A stretch of DNA of 51,164 nt, from NCBI GenBank assembly GCA_004212795.1, contig SHBR01000009.1, positions 1 to 51,164 on the forward strand, in the 5' to 3' direction. Below, in pieces: positions 1 through 7,055 of the stretch. Below the pieces are notes generated by a model. That model was not told the origin of the DNA and did no database searches. It was given only the letters and a program-made list of their open reading frames with translations. The position numbers and the translations under genes are program-made. Source of the DNA: Candidatus Thioglobus sp. (GTDB lineage Bacteria; Pseudomonadota; Gammaproteobacteria; Arenicellales; UBA868). Every line of letters starts with the position of its first letter. Positions within the stretch are counted from its first letter, which is position 1.

Positions 1-72
1 CAATGCTTTAATCTCATGCATGGACTGAACGAGTCAACCGGGCTCACGTTTAGCGGTCTTCACCCCATTTAA
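1..72 (+). CDS. lysY: C-terminal end of LysY/ArgC-like acyl-phosphate reductase (partial)
   Basis: Frame 1 is open from the window edge to a TAA at 70-72 and encodes 23 residues beginning QCFNLMHGLNESTGL. This matches the usual C-terminal pattern of the ArgC/LysY family (Q-x-x-N-L-M-x-G-L-x-E-x-T-G-L, then a short tail ending near Pro). These enzymes reduce an acyl phosphate, N-acetyl-glutamyl phosphate in arginine synthesis or the LysW-bound aminoadipyl or glutamyl phosphate in carrier-protein pathways. The carrier version is inferred from the downstream LysZ and LysJ. The next gene starts 8 bases after the stop, so the genes are almost certainly co-transcribed. Only the tail is visible, so the assignment rests on a short motif plus context. 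Confidence 0.6.
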   Translation, partial: QCFNLMHGLNESTGLTFSGLHPI

Positions 73-80
73 TCGCCCAA

Positions 81-719
81 ATGTGTCGACTATTATGGCT
101 TCGCGCGGCCAAACCAATTGACGTCACACAGCATCTGCGAGCGTTTGCCGCCATCTGTGAGAACAGCAGTGAGTATCAGGGCCACGGCTGGGGTTGTGCC
201 TGGCTAGAAGACGATCAATGGTGTTTTCACCATAGTATTACGCCAGTCTGGGAAGACGTTCTCGATTCATTCAAAAAAACGAGTCTTTTTCTGGCTCATG
301 CCCGCAGTGCATTTCGGGACGAAGGTATCCGGGTTGAAAATAATATGCCGTTTGCCGACGAGAATCGCATTTTCATTTTTAATGGCGAGTTGTCCGGGGT
401 TCGAATCCGTGAGTCAGGCCGCATAGGAGCCGAGAAGATTTTCAATTACACCAACCGGTTTTCGCGCCTCGGCGCCCTGCCCGGACTGCGCAAAGCGGTC
501 GAGGTGATTGAGAAACGAACGCGATATATACGAGCAATGAATTTGATTATGGCAACCCCTCAACAATCCCTTTTAGCGACTTATTACAATGAAAATCAGA
601 ATTATTTTCAAATGCATCGAGCTTCGACTGATCAACTAGAGATTGTATGTTCCGAACCCTACCCCTTACCAGGCGCAGAATGGCAAACTATCGAAAATCG
701 AACGGTTAAAGAGTTATAA
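81..719 (+). CDS. Stand-alone class II glutamine amidotransferase in a LysW-type operon
   Basis: The protein (212 aa) starts MCRLL, so Cys2 becomes the N-terminal nucleophile of an Ntn-type glutaminase after Met removal. Other class II glutaminase signatures are present: HGWG near residue 35, AHARSAF near 73 and FNGEL near 100, with a C-terminal SEPYP...W..I.N segment. These domains hydrolyse glutamine and pass ammonia to an acceptor. Here no synthase domain is attached, as in EgtC or YafJ. It sits between the lysY-like end (8 bases upstream) and lysZ (9 bases downstream), so it presumably serves the same carrier-protein pathway. The real acceptor is unknown. A peptidase-like amidohydrolase role, as for EgtC, is an alternative to ammonia transfer. 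Confidence 0.8.
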   Translation: MCRLLWLRAAKPIDVTQHLRAFAAICENSSEYQGHGWGCAWLEDDQWCFHHSITPVWEDVLDSFKKTSLFLAHARSAFRDEGIRVENNMPFADENRIFIFNGELSGVRIRESGRIGAEKIFNYTNRFSRLGALPGLRKAVEVIEKRTRYIRAMNLIMATPQQSLLATYYNENQNYFQMHRASTDQLEIVCSEPYPLPGAEWQTIENRTVKEL

Positions 720-728
720 CCAACAACT

Positions 729-1520
729 ATGTACATTATTAAAGTCGGAGGCGGGAGCGAAATTAATCTCGAGGCCGTCGTTGCTGATCTTGCGACGCTC
801 GAAGAGTCTTTTATCGTCGTCCTCGGCGCAAATGCCGCACGCGACAACCTCGCAACACTGACAGGTCATCAGAAGATTGAGTTGACCTCAGTCTCCGGCT
901 ACAGCAGCGTTTATTCCGATGCAGACGCAATTGATTTAATTATGATGGCGTACAGCGGACTGCGGAATAAACGCTTTGTCGAGCTATGCCAACAGAACAG
1001 TATCAACGCGATCGGACTCACGGGGCTTGATGCCCGTTTGATACAAGGCAAACGCAATAAAGGCATCAGGGTTAGGGAGGGCAGTAAAACGCTGATCAAG
1101 CGTGATTTTTCGGGAAAGCCGCAATTCGTGAACAAAGAACTGCTAACACTGCTGCTCGGTCAAGGGTATCGGCCCGTGCTCAGCATCCCAATCGTTGATG
1201 AGCAAGGCTACGCGATTAATTCTGAAAACGACGATATTGTTGCGGCATTACAAAAAGCGCTGGGTGCGCAAAAAGTAATCCAGTTGATCGAAGCGCCTGG
1301 CTTTCTTGACAATAAAGACGATGAAAACTCGTTGTGCCCCACACTTTCCGTTTCCGAACTTGTCGATCGAGAGGCGATTACTGAGGGCCGAATAAAACGC
1401 AAGCTGCTAGCTTTAACCCGTTTGTTTAAAGACGGCGCCGCAGAGGTCGTGATATCCGATGGACGAACGAAAAATCCGATTCTGGATGCGTTGGCTGGAA
1501 AAGGAACTACGATCAAGTGA
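729..1520 (+). CDS. lysZ: [LysW]-aminoadipate/glutamate kinase (LysZ/ArgB family)
   Basis: This 263-residue protein belongs to the amino acid kinase family. It phosphorylates the side-chain carboxylate of aminoadipate or glutamate, in carrier pathways while the substrate is attached to LysW. The N-terminus MYIIKVGGGSEIN carries the Lys and Gly-rich phosphate loop. The stretch NKRFVELC...NAIGLTGLDARL (residues about 79-105) is much closer to Thermus LysZ as I remember it than to bacterial acetylglutamate kinases. The C-terminus has GRIKRKL near 220 and an ISDGR...P motif near 243. It starts 9 bases after the amidotransferase, and its TGA overlaps the GTG of lysJ by 4 bases. Whether the substrate is the C5 or C6 acid cannot be decided here. 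Confidence 0.85.
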   Translation: MYIIKVGGGSEINLEAVVADLATLEESFIVVLGANAARDNLATLTGHQKIELTSVSGYSSVYSDADAIDLIMMAYSGLRNKRFVELCQQNSINAIGLTGLDARLIQGKRNKGIRVREGSKTLIKRDFSGKPQFVNKELLTLLLGQGYRPVLSIPIVDEQGYAINSENDDIVAALQKALGAQKVIQLIEAPGFLDNKDDENSLCPTLSVSELVDREAITEGRIKRKLLALTRLFKDGAAEVVISDGRTKNPILDALAGKGTTIK

Positions 1521-2659
1521 CCGAACCGCCTTTAGAATCCCGCTATGCGCTCGAAGTCTATCCCCGGCGAGGCATTAATATTGTCCGTGGAGAAGGCGCG
1601 TCGCTTTTCTCCGATGACGGCAAAACCTATATTGATTGTGCAGCGGGTGTTGGCGTCGCAAATATCGGGCACAGCAATCCTGTCGTAATCAAAGCGCTGA
1701 CCGACCAAGCCAAGACACTACTCACCTGCCCCGGTATTTTTCATAACGACCGCAGAGGTGAGCTAATGCAACGGCTTGTGCGTCTTTCGCCCAAGTCTCT
1801 AGAACGGGTTTTTCTCTGTAACTCGGGAACCGAGAGTGTTGAGGCCGCGATTAAATTTGCGCGTGCAACCACCGGTCGGTCCGGACTGGTTACGGCGATG
1901 CGAGGATTTCATGGCAGAACACTTGGCGCCTTAAGTGCGACGTTCAAGTATCGAGACGAATTTGAACCCTTAATTCCCGGCGCGTCTTTTATCCCGCTAA
2001 ATAATATCGACAGACTCGATGCGATAGTCGATGACACAACCGCTGCGGTGATGCTGGAGATTGTTCAGGGTGAAGGTGGCGTGCGTCCCGCCGACAGGGC
2101 CTTCCTGGAAGCCGCTCGTCAAATCTGTACTGATCGAGACGCCCTACTCATCATCGATGAAGTTCAAACCGGTTTTTGTCGAACCGGTCGATTTTTTGCC
2201 TGTGAGCACTACGATGTTCAGCCTGACTTATTGTGTCTGGCCAAAGGGATTGCTGGCGGCGTTCCGATGGGCGCCGTACTATGCGCAGAGACTGTAAACG
2301 TTCGACCTGGAATCCACGGGTCAACATTTGGCGGTAATCCTCTGGCGTGCGCAGCCGGTTCTGCTGCAATTGATTTTATGGTGCAGCACAAGCTCGCAGA
2401 TCGAGCATCTCACCTCGGGAACTATTTTAAAGAGGGTTTTACCCAAAAACTGCCGGATTCCGTTAGGGAGTTCAGACAAATTGGTTTAATGATCGGTATC
2501 GAGCTCAAACAAAAAGCAACGCCACTCCTCCAGGCGTTACTTGACGCTGGAATTATTGCACTGCCGGCGGGTCCGACGGTTATTCGGTTGCTGCCCCCTT
2601 TGACAATCGAGGAAAAACAGCTCGATACCGTTATAGACGCCTTGCGCACCGTACTTTAG
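1517..2659 (+). CDS. lysJ: [LysW]-semialdehyde aminotransferase (LysJ/ArgD-like class III)
   Basis: This is a 380-residue class III PLP-dependent aminotransferase that converts the carrier-bound semialdehyde to the amine with glutamate as donor. Visible motifs are CNSGTESVEAAIKFAR (about 101-116, PLP phosphate binding), the FHGRTLGALS segment near 131, IIDEVQTGF (Asp214 contacts the PLP nitrogen) and AKGIAGG with Lys243 as the Schiff-base lysine. Length matches the LysJ/ArgD family. The GTG start at 1517 lies inside GTGA, overlapping the lysZ stop, which indicates translational coupling. It is the last clear enzyme of the operon; no LysK-type deacylase follows in the window. Acetylornithine aminotransferase activity is possible, but the LysZ neighbour favours a carrier-bound substrate. 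Confidence 0.85.
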   Translation: MTEPPLESRYALEVYPRRGINIVRGEGASLFSDDGKTYIDCAAGVGVANIGHSNPVVIKALTDQAKTLLTCPGIFHNDRRGELMQRLVRLSPKSLERVFLCNSGTESVEAAIKFARATTGRSGLVTAMRGFHGRTLGALSATFKYRDEFEPLIPGASFIPLNNIDRLDAIVDDTTAAVMLEIVQGEGGVRPADRAFLEAARQICTDRDALLIIDEVQTGFCRTGRFFACEHYDVQPDLLCLAKGIAGGVPMGAVLCAETVNVRPGIHGSTFGGNPLACAAGSAAIDFMVQHKLADRASHLGNYFKEGFTQKLPDSVREFRQIGLMIGIELKQKATPLLQALLDAGIIALPAGPTVIRLLPPLTIEEKQLDTVIDALRTVL

Positions 2660-2766
2660 GTCCAATAAGGACAATAGTAAGACAGGATTTAATCGTTGGG
2701 CTTGCCTTCGACACTCAACTGGTTAGACTCCACATCTGGATTTTGTTGTCAGCACACAGGTGATTT

Positions 2767-2898
2767 ATGGGAAAGCGAGTAAAAAAAGGGAAAATAATGA
2801 ACAAAGAGCGTCCGGTCAACCGATCGAATGCGGCGAACGATCAAAAGCGTATTCGTCAGAACGCGGCGGTGCTAAAAGCCCTCAAAACCGCAGAATAG
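2767..2898 (+). CDS. Small basic hypothetical protein, 43 residues
   Basis: An ATG at 2767 follows an AGGTGA Shine-Dalgarno-like sequence at 2758-2763 and opens 43 codons ending TAG at 2896-2898. The product is strongly basic and asparagine-rich, with no cysteines, no hydrophobic segment and no signal peptide. A second in-frame ATG at 2797 also has an AGGG-like sequence upstream, so the shorter form is possible. I do not recognise the family. It is not the LysW carrier: it lacks the zinc-binding cysteines and the acidic EDWGE-type C-terminus. It lies 107 bases after lysJ and 10 bases before a stable hairpin, as expected of the last gene in a transcript, but a chance ORF cannot be excluded. 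Confidence 0.45.
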   Translation: MGKRVKKGKIMNKERPVNRSNAANDQKRIRQNAAVLKALKTAE

Positions 2899-2908
2899 GT
2901 TTTTGGAT

Positions 2909-2930
2909 CTGCTGACGATCTAGTCGGCAG
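2909..2930 (+). other. Stable hairpin after the LysW-type operon
   Basis: An 8-base-pair stem with one G-T wobble (CTGCTGAC at 2909-2916 with GTCGGCAG at 2923-2930) closes a 6-base loop, 10 bases after the stop of the 43-residue ORF. No T-run follows on the plus strand, so this is not a classical intrinsic terminator. It could stabilise the 3' end of the message or pair with Rho-dependent termination. Confidence 0.45.
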
Positions 2931-3008
2931 GGCCATGATTGGATTAATCTAGCAGTGTGAAACCAACACTTGAAATTACAGATCGTATTCGTCAAATAAC
3001 CTGCATGT

Positions 3009-3032
3009 AAAAAGCCTCTCTCCTGGCGGCTT
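3009..3032 (-). terminator. Probable weak intrinsic terminator for the lemA-DUF2207 pair
   Basis: Read on the minus strand, AAGCC (3032-3028) pairs with GGCTT (3016-3012) around an 11-base loop, and the T-run reaches 3009. It lies about 40 bases after the DUF2207 stop. The stem has only five pairs, so efficiency would be modest. Confidence 0.4.
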
Positions 3033-3072
3033 GAATCGATGAACCTTTGGTAGCACGCGTGCTTATTCGCCG

Positions 3073-4956
3073 TCACCATCCACCACCGCCACCACCGCCT
3101 CCACCGCCACCCGATGACCCGCCACTAAAGCCAGACGATGAGCCCGGTGCAGTTCCCGCTGAGACAACAGTACTGGACAATGAACGACTCAGTGATTTTG
3201 CGAAGCCGACCGGATTACGGGTATTCCATGATCGGCCGTGATACCAGCTCGGTCGATAATTTTGCTCTGAACTGGCGACCGCTTTATCCAAGACGTCACT
3301 GAATTTTTCTGACCATTCCTGATCAACGTCCAACGCGAGGGCGTAAGGAAGATACTTTTCAAACAACAGCAGTTGTTCGTCCACTGACCCTATCGTATTA
3401 AGTCTATTTTTTTCCGCGGTGACCAGATATTTTTTGAAACCTTCTATCTCGTCGATAATCTTTTGACCGGCTCGGGTAGGAGCCTTCATTAATGCGTAGA
3501 AAAGGAAATTGACTCCGACCAGCAGAACTAAAATTAAAACCACAATCAAGTTACTACTGAAAAGTGCGAAGGCAATGTTGGAGAGTCCACTCACTATCGC
3601 AATTACGCCGAAGATAATCGCGTGAAACCAACGACCCTGCTGCCAAATCGAACGAGCGGCAAACAAAAAGACAAACATCACTAATACCGGAATACCCAAC
3701 CCGAGGATTGTTTGCGGATCGGAATTGGTCATGACGACTGCGATGATCGTCAACATTGATATCAGGATACCCGGAATCAGCCATCGCCGGTTTTTGAAGA
3801 AAAAATGACGATGATACTCACCCTCGAGACGCATTTTGAACGCATCCCGAGTGCTGCGAATTTTTTTATGTTGAGACTTATCCAGCTCAAAGCTTTCCTG
3901 ATTCGCTAATAGCTTCTTGAAGATTACTTGCTCTCCGAAAGATAACGGCGTTTCGTCCTGAACCTCGTCTCTGTGAATAATGGTCTTTTTGCTCTCAGAT
4001 TCCTCGATACGGATACGGCCCTTCACGGCCATGCTAATTAATGCGGTAGAGAAAACACGGCTGTCGAAACCCATTCGCATGATGTATCGAACAGAGGCTG
4101 GAGATAAATCATTCGGCGGCTCAAATCGAGGAAAGACAGTGCCCCGCGCGGGATCCCGGCCAACGCGACTCCAGGCGTACATAAAATAAAGCACGACCAG
4201 AAAAAAGCCACTAAATCCGACAACCAACGCTAGATTATCTTCAAGAAAGTAACTTAGGCGTTGATGCGTTGCGGGCTCCGCGACAAACCCTTTTGGCCAT
4301 CCCGCCACGATGGTGAACCCTGATCCCGGCGGAAGCGGGCGAGTGATCTCAAATCGGGCCTGACCATCGGCTAAGGTTTCCAGTCGGTAGTCTCGACCGG
4401 TTTCCCCCTTGATCCCGGTATACGCCGTGAATTCGGCATGTTGCGTAGCAACCCCCGCGGGAAGCCGCACCGTCGCGTCAGCCTGGTCAATGGCAAAGTC
4501 CCAGTCGTTGCCGGTCACATTCCAATACAGTTCATCGTGGTCTTCAAAAAAACCCAACTGTCGGTCAGTTTGATAAATTAGTTCATAGGAATACTGCCCT
4601 GACGGCAAGAAGTGATCCTTTCGACCGATATACACCCGAACGCCGTTGGTAAGATTTTCGAGGCGAAAAGGCTCGCTCTTGCCGTCCCGCTTAACGTCGA
4701 GAAGTTGAAACCCTACTGTTTTCGTTTTTCCCGAGCGGTCCTTGTACCGAGTCGGGAAATCCCGATATATGCCGCGGCGGATTTTGTCCCCTTCAGCCAG
4801 AACTGTTATTTTCTCAGTAATAGTGAGCCCACCATCGGTATGGATCTCGATCAAACTGGAAAATTGTCGGATTTTTTCTTCGCCAATACACGGTGACGAC
4901 AAGAAAAATACCGAAAGAAGCGTGCCCGTTAAGAGTCGACGAAAGCCGTCAGGCAT
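3073..4956 (-). CDS. DUF2207 domain membrane protein with glycine-rich C-terminus
   Basis: This 627-residue protein has a signal peptide (residues about 1-25, ending ...SSPCIG), an extracytoplasmic DUF2207 domain (about 30-235) starting with the typical FSSLIEIHTDGGLTITEKI segment, a first transmembrane helix near 240-262, a cytoplasmic part rich in charged residues, a cluster of hydrophobic helices near 400-500, and a tail of GGSSGGGGGGGGGGGW. Gly-rich tails ending in Trp are common in this family. No enzymatic activity is established. The ATG overlaps the last base of the lemA stop, and LemA-DUF2207 pairing is widespread, suggesting a shared envelope function. The Gly tract is coded by mixed GGN codons at 3078-3115, not by a simple repeat. 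Confidence 0.85.
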   Translation of the reverse strand: MPDGFRRLLTGTLLSVFFLSSPCIGEEKIRQFSSLIEIHTDGGLTITEKITVLAEGDKIRRGIYRDFPTRYKDRSGKTKTVGFQLLDVKRDGKSEPFRLENLTNGVRVYIGRKDHFLPSGQYSYELIYQTDRQLGFFEDHDELYWNVTGNDWDFAIDQADATVRLPAGVATQHAEFTAYTGIKGETGRDYRLETLADGQARFEITRPLPPGSGFTIVAGWPKGFVAEPATHQRLSYFLEDNLALVVGFSGFFLVVLYFMYAWSRVGRDPARGTVFPRFEPPNDLSPASVRYIMRMGFDSRVFSTALISMAVKGRIRIEESESKKTIIHRDEVQDETPLSFGEQVIFKKLLANQESFELDKSQHKKIRSTRDAFKMRLEGEYHRHFFFKNRRWLIPGILISMLTIIAVVMTNSDPQTILGLGIPVLVMFVFLFAARSIWQQGRWFHAIIFGVIAIVSGLSNIAFALFSSNLIVVLILVLLVGVNFLFYALMKAPTRAGQKIIDEIEGFKKYLVTAEKNRLNTIGSVDEQLLLFEKYLPYALALDVDQEWSEKFSDVLDKAVASSEQNYRPSWYHGRSWNTRNPVGFAKSLSRSLSSTVVSAGTAPGSSSGFSGGSSGGGGGGGGGGGW

Positions 4957-5516
4957 TAGAAATTAACCTGGGGCACCGCTCGTTCTGTTGCGAGATTAAT
5001 CTCAAAGAATTCAGCAAGATGGAATCTGAATCCCAGAGCGATTAAATTGCTCGGAAATGACTCCACCATAATATTCCAGTCCCGCACGGCGCCGTTGTAG
5101 TAACGACGTGCGAGCTGCACCTGTTCCTCTGTCTCGGCGAGCTGTTGCTGCAGCTCGAGAAAAGTTGAATTGGCTTTGAGATCGGGGTAGTTCTCTGATA
5201 CCGCAAAAATACCGCCAAGCGCTCGGCTCAACATATTCTCATGAGAAGCCACCTTCGCTACATCGTTTCGGTCACTCACCCCGGCTCGTAACTCAGTCAA
5301 CGAGTCGAGTGTTTGCTGCTCATGTCCCGCGTAACCCTTTACGGTCTCCACTAGATTGGGGATGAGGTTATGGCGGCGTTTGAGCTGAACATCGATTCCA
5401 CTCCAGGCCTCTCGCATCCTATTCTTGCGGCGAATAAACCCGTTATACACCCAGATCAGCCAGGCGAACCCTGCAATCAGAAAGACAAGAATGACGCTAC
5501 CGAAACTAAAATCCAT
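4956..5516 (-). CDS. lemA: LemA family protein
   Basis: LemA proteins have one N-terminal membrane anchor and a four-helix-bundle domain facing outward; their biochemical role is unknown. Here residues about 5-23 form the transmembrane helix, followed by the family signature NRMREAWSGIDVQLKRR and NLIPNLVETVKGYAGHE, and the C-terminal FHLAEFFEI region. I chose the ATG at 5516 (186 aa) because a GGAG Shine-Dalgarno sits 6 bases upstream (5523-5526). A TTG four codons earlier would include that site in the coding sequence. The stop overlaps the DUF2207 start by one base, so the two are translationally coupled. Confidence 0.9.
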   Translation of the reverse strand: MDFSFGSVILVFLIAGFAWLIWVYNGFIRRKNRMREAWSGIDVQLKRRHNLIPNLVETVKGYAGHEQQTLDSLTELRAGVSDRNDVAKVASHENMLSRALGGIFAVSENYPDLKANSTFLELQQQLAETEEQVQLARRYYNGAVRDWNIMVESFPSNLIALGFRFHLAEFFEINLATERAVPQVNF

Positions 5517-5575
5517 AGGAATCTCCAAGAATGATTCTATCTATAGATTTAGTAGATTCCAAATAAGTTCTGAAA

Positions 5576-5605
5576 CGGACGTGGCTAAGCAGCGTCCGCT
5601 TTTTT
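5576..5605 (+). terminator. Intrinsic-terminator-like hairpin between lemA and tRNA-Gly
   Basis: CGGACG (5576-5581) pairs with CGTCCG (5593-5598) around an 11-base loop, followed on the plus strand by six T (5600-5605). No plus-strand gene precedes it for 2.6 kb. On the minus strand the same stem is followed by TTTC, so it may also end the tRNA-Gly transcript, which runs toward it from about 90 bases away. The real direction of use cannot be decided from sequence. Confidence 0.5.
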
Positions 5606-5620
5606 ATGCGGTTGAAGTTT

Positions 5621-5672
5621 GGTCACAACTTTGGGCACAACTGGGGTCTGTATCAGGAAACACTAATACAGA
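5621..5672. repeat. Short direct repeats and an inverted repeat beside tRNA-Gly
   Basis: Two copies of GG(T/G)CACAACT (5621-5630 and 5633-5642) are spaced by 12 bases. Just after them TCTGTAT (5647-5653) and ATACAGA (5666-5672) form a perfect 7-base inverted repeat around 12 bases. The array ends 24 bases from the 3' end of tRNA-Gly. It resembles the protein-binding layout near tRNA attachment sites, but no integrase gene is present, so this is only suggestive. Confidence 0.35.
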
Positions 5673-5695
5673 TCAGACGTAAGTCATTGATTTTA

Positions 5696-5770
5696 TGGAG
5701 CGGGAAACGAGATTCGAACTCGCGACCCCAACCTTGGCAAGGTTGTGCTCTACCACTGAGCTATTCCCGC
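5696..5770 (-). tRNA. tRNA-Gly (anticodon GCC)
   Basis: On the minus strand the 75-base gene folds as a standard cloverleaf: acceptor GCGGGAA pairs with TTCCCGC, the D arm is GCTCAGTGGTAGAGC, the anticodon arm is CAACC-TTGCCAA-GGTTG with anticodon GCC, and the T arm GCGAG-TTCGAAT-CTCGT contains the TTCGAAT loop. The discriminator is T and the CCA tail is encoded. Open reading frames crossing it on both strands are shadows of the RNA gene. Confidence 0.97.
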
Positions 5771-5865
5771 AAACGTAAAAGACAGTTTGGCAGTAATCAA
5801 GGCTAAGGTTAATAAGAATAAGACCTACAAGCGCCCTGCTTTTCTCTACCGTTTTCCTGAACAAC

Positions 5866-5877
5866 CCGCGCATTATA
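5866..5877 (-). promoter_or_regulatory. Probable tRNA-Gly promoter -10 with GC-rich discriminator
   Basis: On the minus strand a perfect TATAAT (5877-5872) is followed directly by GCGCGG, about 100 bases before the tRNA. A GC-rich stretch between the -10 box and the start site is typical of stable-RNA promoters under stringent control. I see no good -35 match at 16-18 bases, so the call rests on the -10 and discriminator. Confidence 0.45.
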
Positions 5878-5982
5878 AGGAAAAACCTCTTGCGCTAACA
5901 GAGGGTATTCTACCGGCCAGTCGCATTAATCGCATTAGATTTTTGAGAATATTTACGACCATTTTGCGATAGATCTCATAAA

Positions 5983-6993
5983 ATGCCCAATCCACGTAGT
6001 CAGGAAGCAACGAGAACAACGCTCATCATGAACGATAGATCGCGCAAAACTTCTCTAGCTTGTAACCACACGATTCACAGTCAGCATAATCATATGACCT
6101 GGGATAATGCGCGTCTTCCGGCGATCACCGTTGCGCCCGGAGACAGTGTGGCGTTCGAGAATATTGATGTCGCAAGTGGCCAGTTAAGCGAAAAATCAAC
6201 CCTCAAAGACTTAAGCGAAATTGACTTGGATCTTGTCAGCCCGATTGCCGGCCCGGTCTATATTGATGGCGCTGAACCGGGCGATTCGCTCAAGGTCACC
6301 ATGCTGGACTTTGAGCCTTTTGGTTGGGGATGGACGGCGATTTTGCCGGGATTTGGGCTTTTAGCTGATGATTTTCCTGACTTGGCTCTGAATATCTGGT
6401 CTTTCGATAAAAGCTTCAGCAAGCCGGCGTTCTTCAGTTCGGGGGCACGAGTCCCCCTGAAGCCCTTTTGTGGGACGATCGGCAATGCGCCAGCAGCACC
6501 CGGCCCACACAGCACCATTCCGCCCTATTCGTCCGGCGGCAACATGGACATCCGTGATCTAACAGTGGGAGTTGAGTTATTTTTACCTGTAAACGTCGAA
6601 GGCGCGCTTTTCTCTGTCGGGGACACCCACGCCGCCCAGGGCGATGGCGAGGTTTGCGGCACAGCGATAGAAGCACCGATGAACGTCGCCGTTAAATTCG
6701 ATTTAGTGAAGAATGAACATCTTCCTTTTCCTAGATTTAGAACTCCCGGGCCAGTAACCCGACATTTAGACGAAAAAGGGTACGACGTCACAACCGGCAT
6801 TGGTCCTGATCTGATGAAAGCCACCCAAAACGCCGTACGCGGCATGATAGATCTTCTGGGCAAGCAACAAGGCCTGAACCCTGAAGACGCTTATATGCTG
6901 TGTAGTGTCTGCGCGGACCTGCGGATCAGTGAGATTGTCGATCAGCCAAACTGGGTGGTGTCGTGCTATATACCTCGCGTTGTCTTTGAATAA
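5983..6993 (+). CDS. Acetamidase/formamidase family protein
   Basis: This is a 336-residue protein of the FmdA/AmdA family, which hydrolyses short-chain amides such as formamide or acetamide to ammonia and the acid. Family motifs include WDNARLPAITVAPGDSV near residues 40-55, the central GGNMDIRDL near 186, and GDTHAAQGDGEVCGTAIE near 213-230, which supplies metal-binding and catalytic residues. The C-terminal part (YMLCSVCADLRISEIVD) is also typical. Two starts are possible, ATG 5983 or ATG 6028; neither has a clear ribosome-binding site and the extra 15 residues are not conserved in the family as I know it. The substrate is uncertain. A class II aldolase gene follows on the same strand after 62 bases. 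Confidence 0.8.
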   Translation: MPNPRSQEATRTTLIMNDRSRKTSLACNHTIHSQHNHMTWDNARLPAITVAPGDSVAFENIDVASGQLSEKSTLKDLSEIDLDLVSPIAGPVYIDGAEPGDSLKVTMLDFEPFGWGWTAILPGFGLLADDFPDLALNIWSFDKSFSKPAFFSSGARVPLKPFCGTIGNAPAAPGPHSTIPPYSSGGNMDIRDLTVGVELFLPVNVEGALFSVGDTHAAQGDGEVCGTAIEAPMNVAVKFDLVKNEHLPFPRFRTPGPVTRHLDEKGYDVTTGIGPDLMKATQNAVRGMIDLLGKQQGLNPEDAYMLCSVCADLRISEIVDQPNWVVSCYIPRVVFE

Positions 6994-7055
6994 GCTTGTG
7001 AAGTCATAGTCTTATTATTTTTATTCCGAAAAATACATCCAGGAAATTAAATACC

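Noticed and set aside
2767-2898. The 43-residue ORF as the LysW carrier
   Set aside because: No cysteines and no acidic C-terminal tail, both required of LysW-type carriers.
3078-3115. Possible phase-variable microsatellite in the glycine tract
   Set aside because: The tract mixes GGT, GGC and GGA codons and is not a perfect repeat; similar Gly tails are usual in this family.
3047-3241. Plus-strand ORF with a run of prolines
   Set aside because: It is the complement of the Gly-rich tail of the DUF2207 gene; mixed GGN codons give CCN codons on the other strand.
5649-5671. CTGTAT...ATACAG as a LexA box
   Set aside because: The half-sites are separated by 12 bases rather than the 4 expected between CTGTAT and ATACAG in a LexA site.
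5606-5873. ORFs on both strands across the tRNA-Gly gene
   Set aside because: Their coding potential comes from the tRNA sequence itself, a common artefact.
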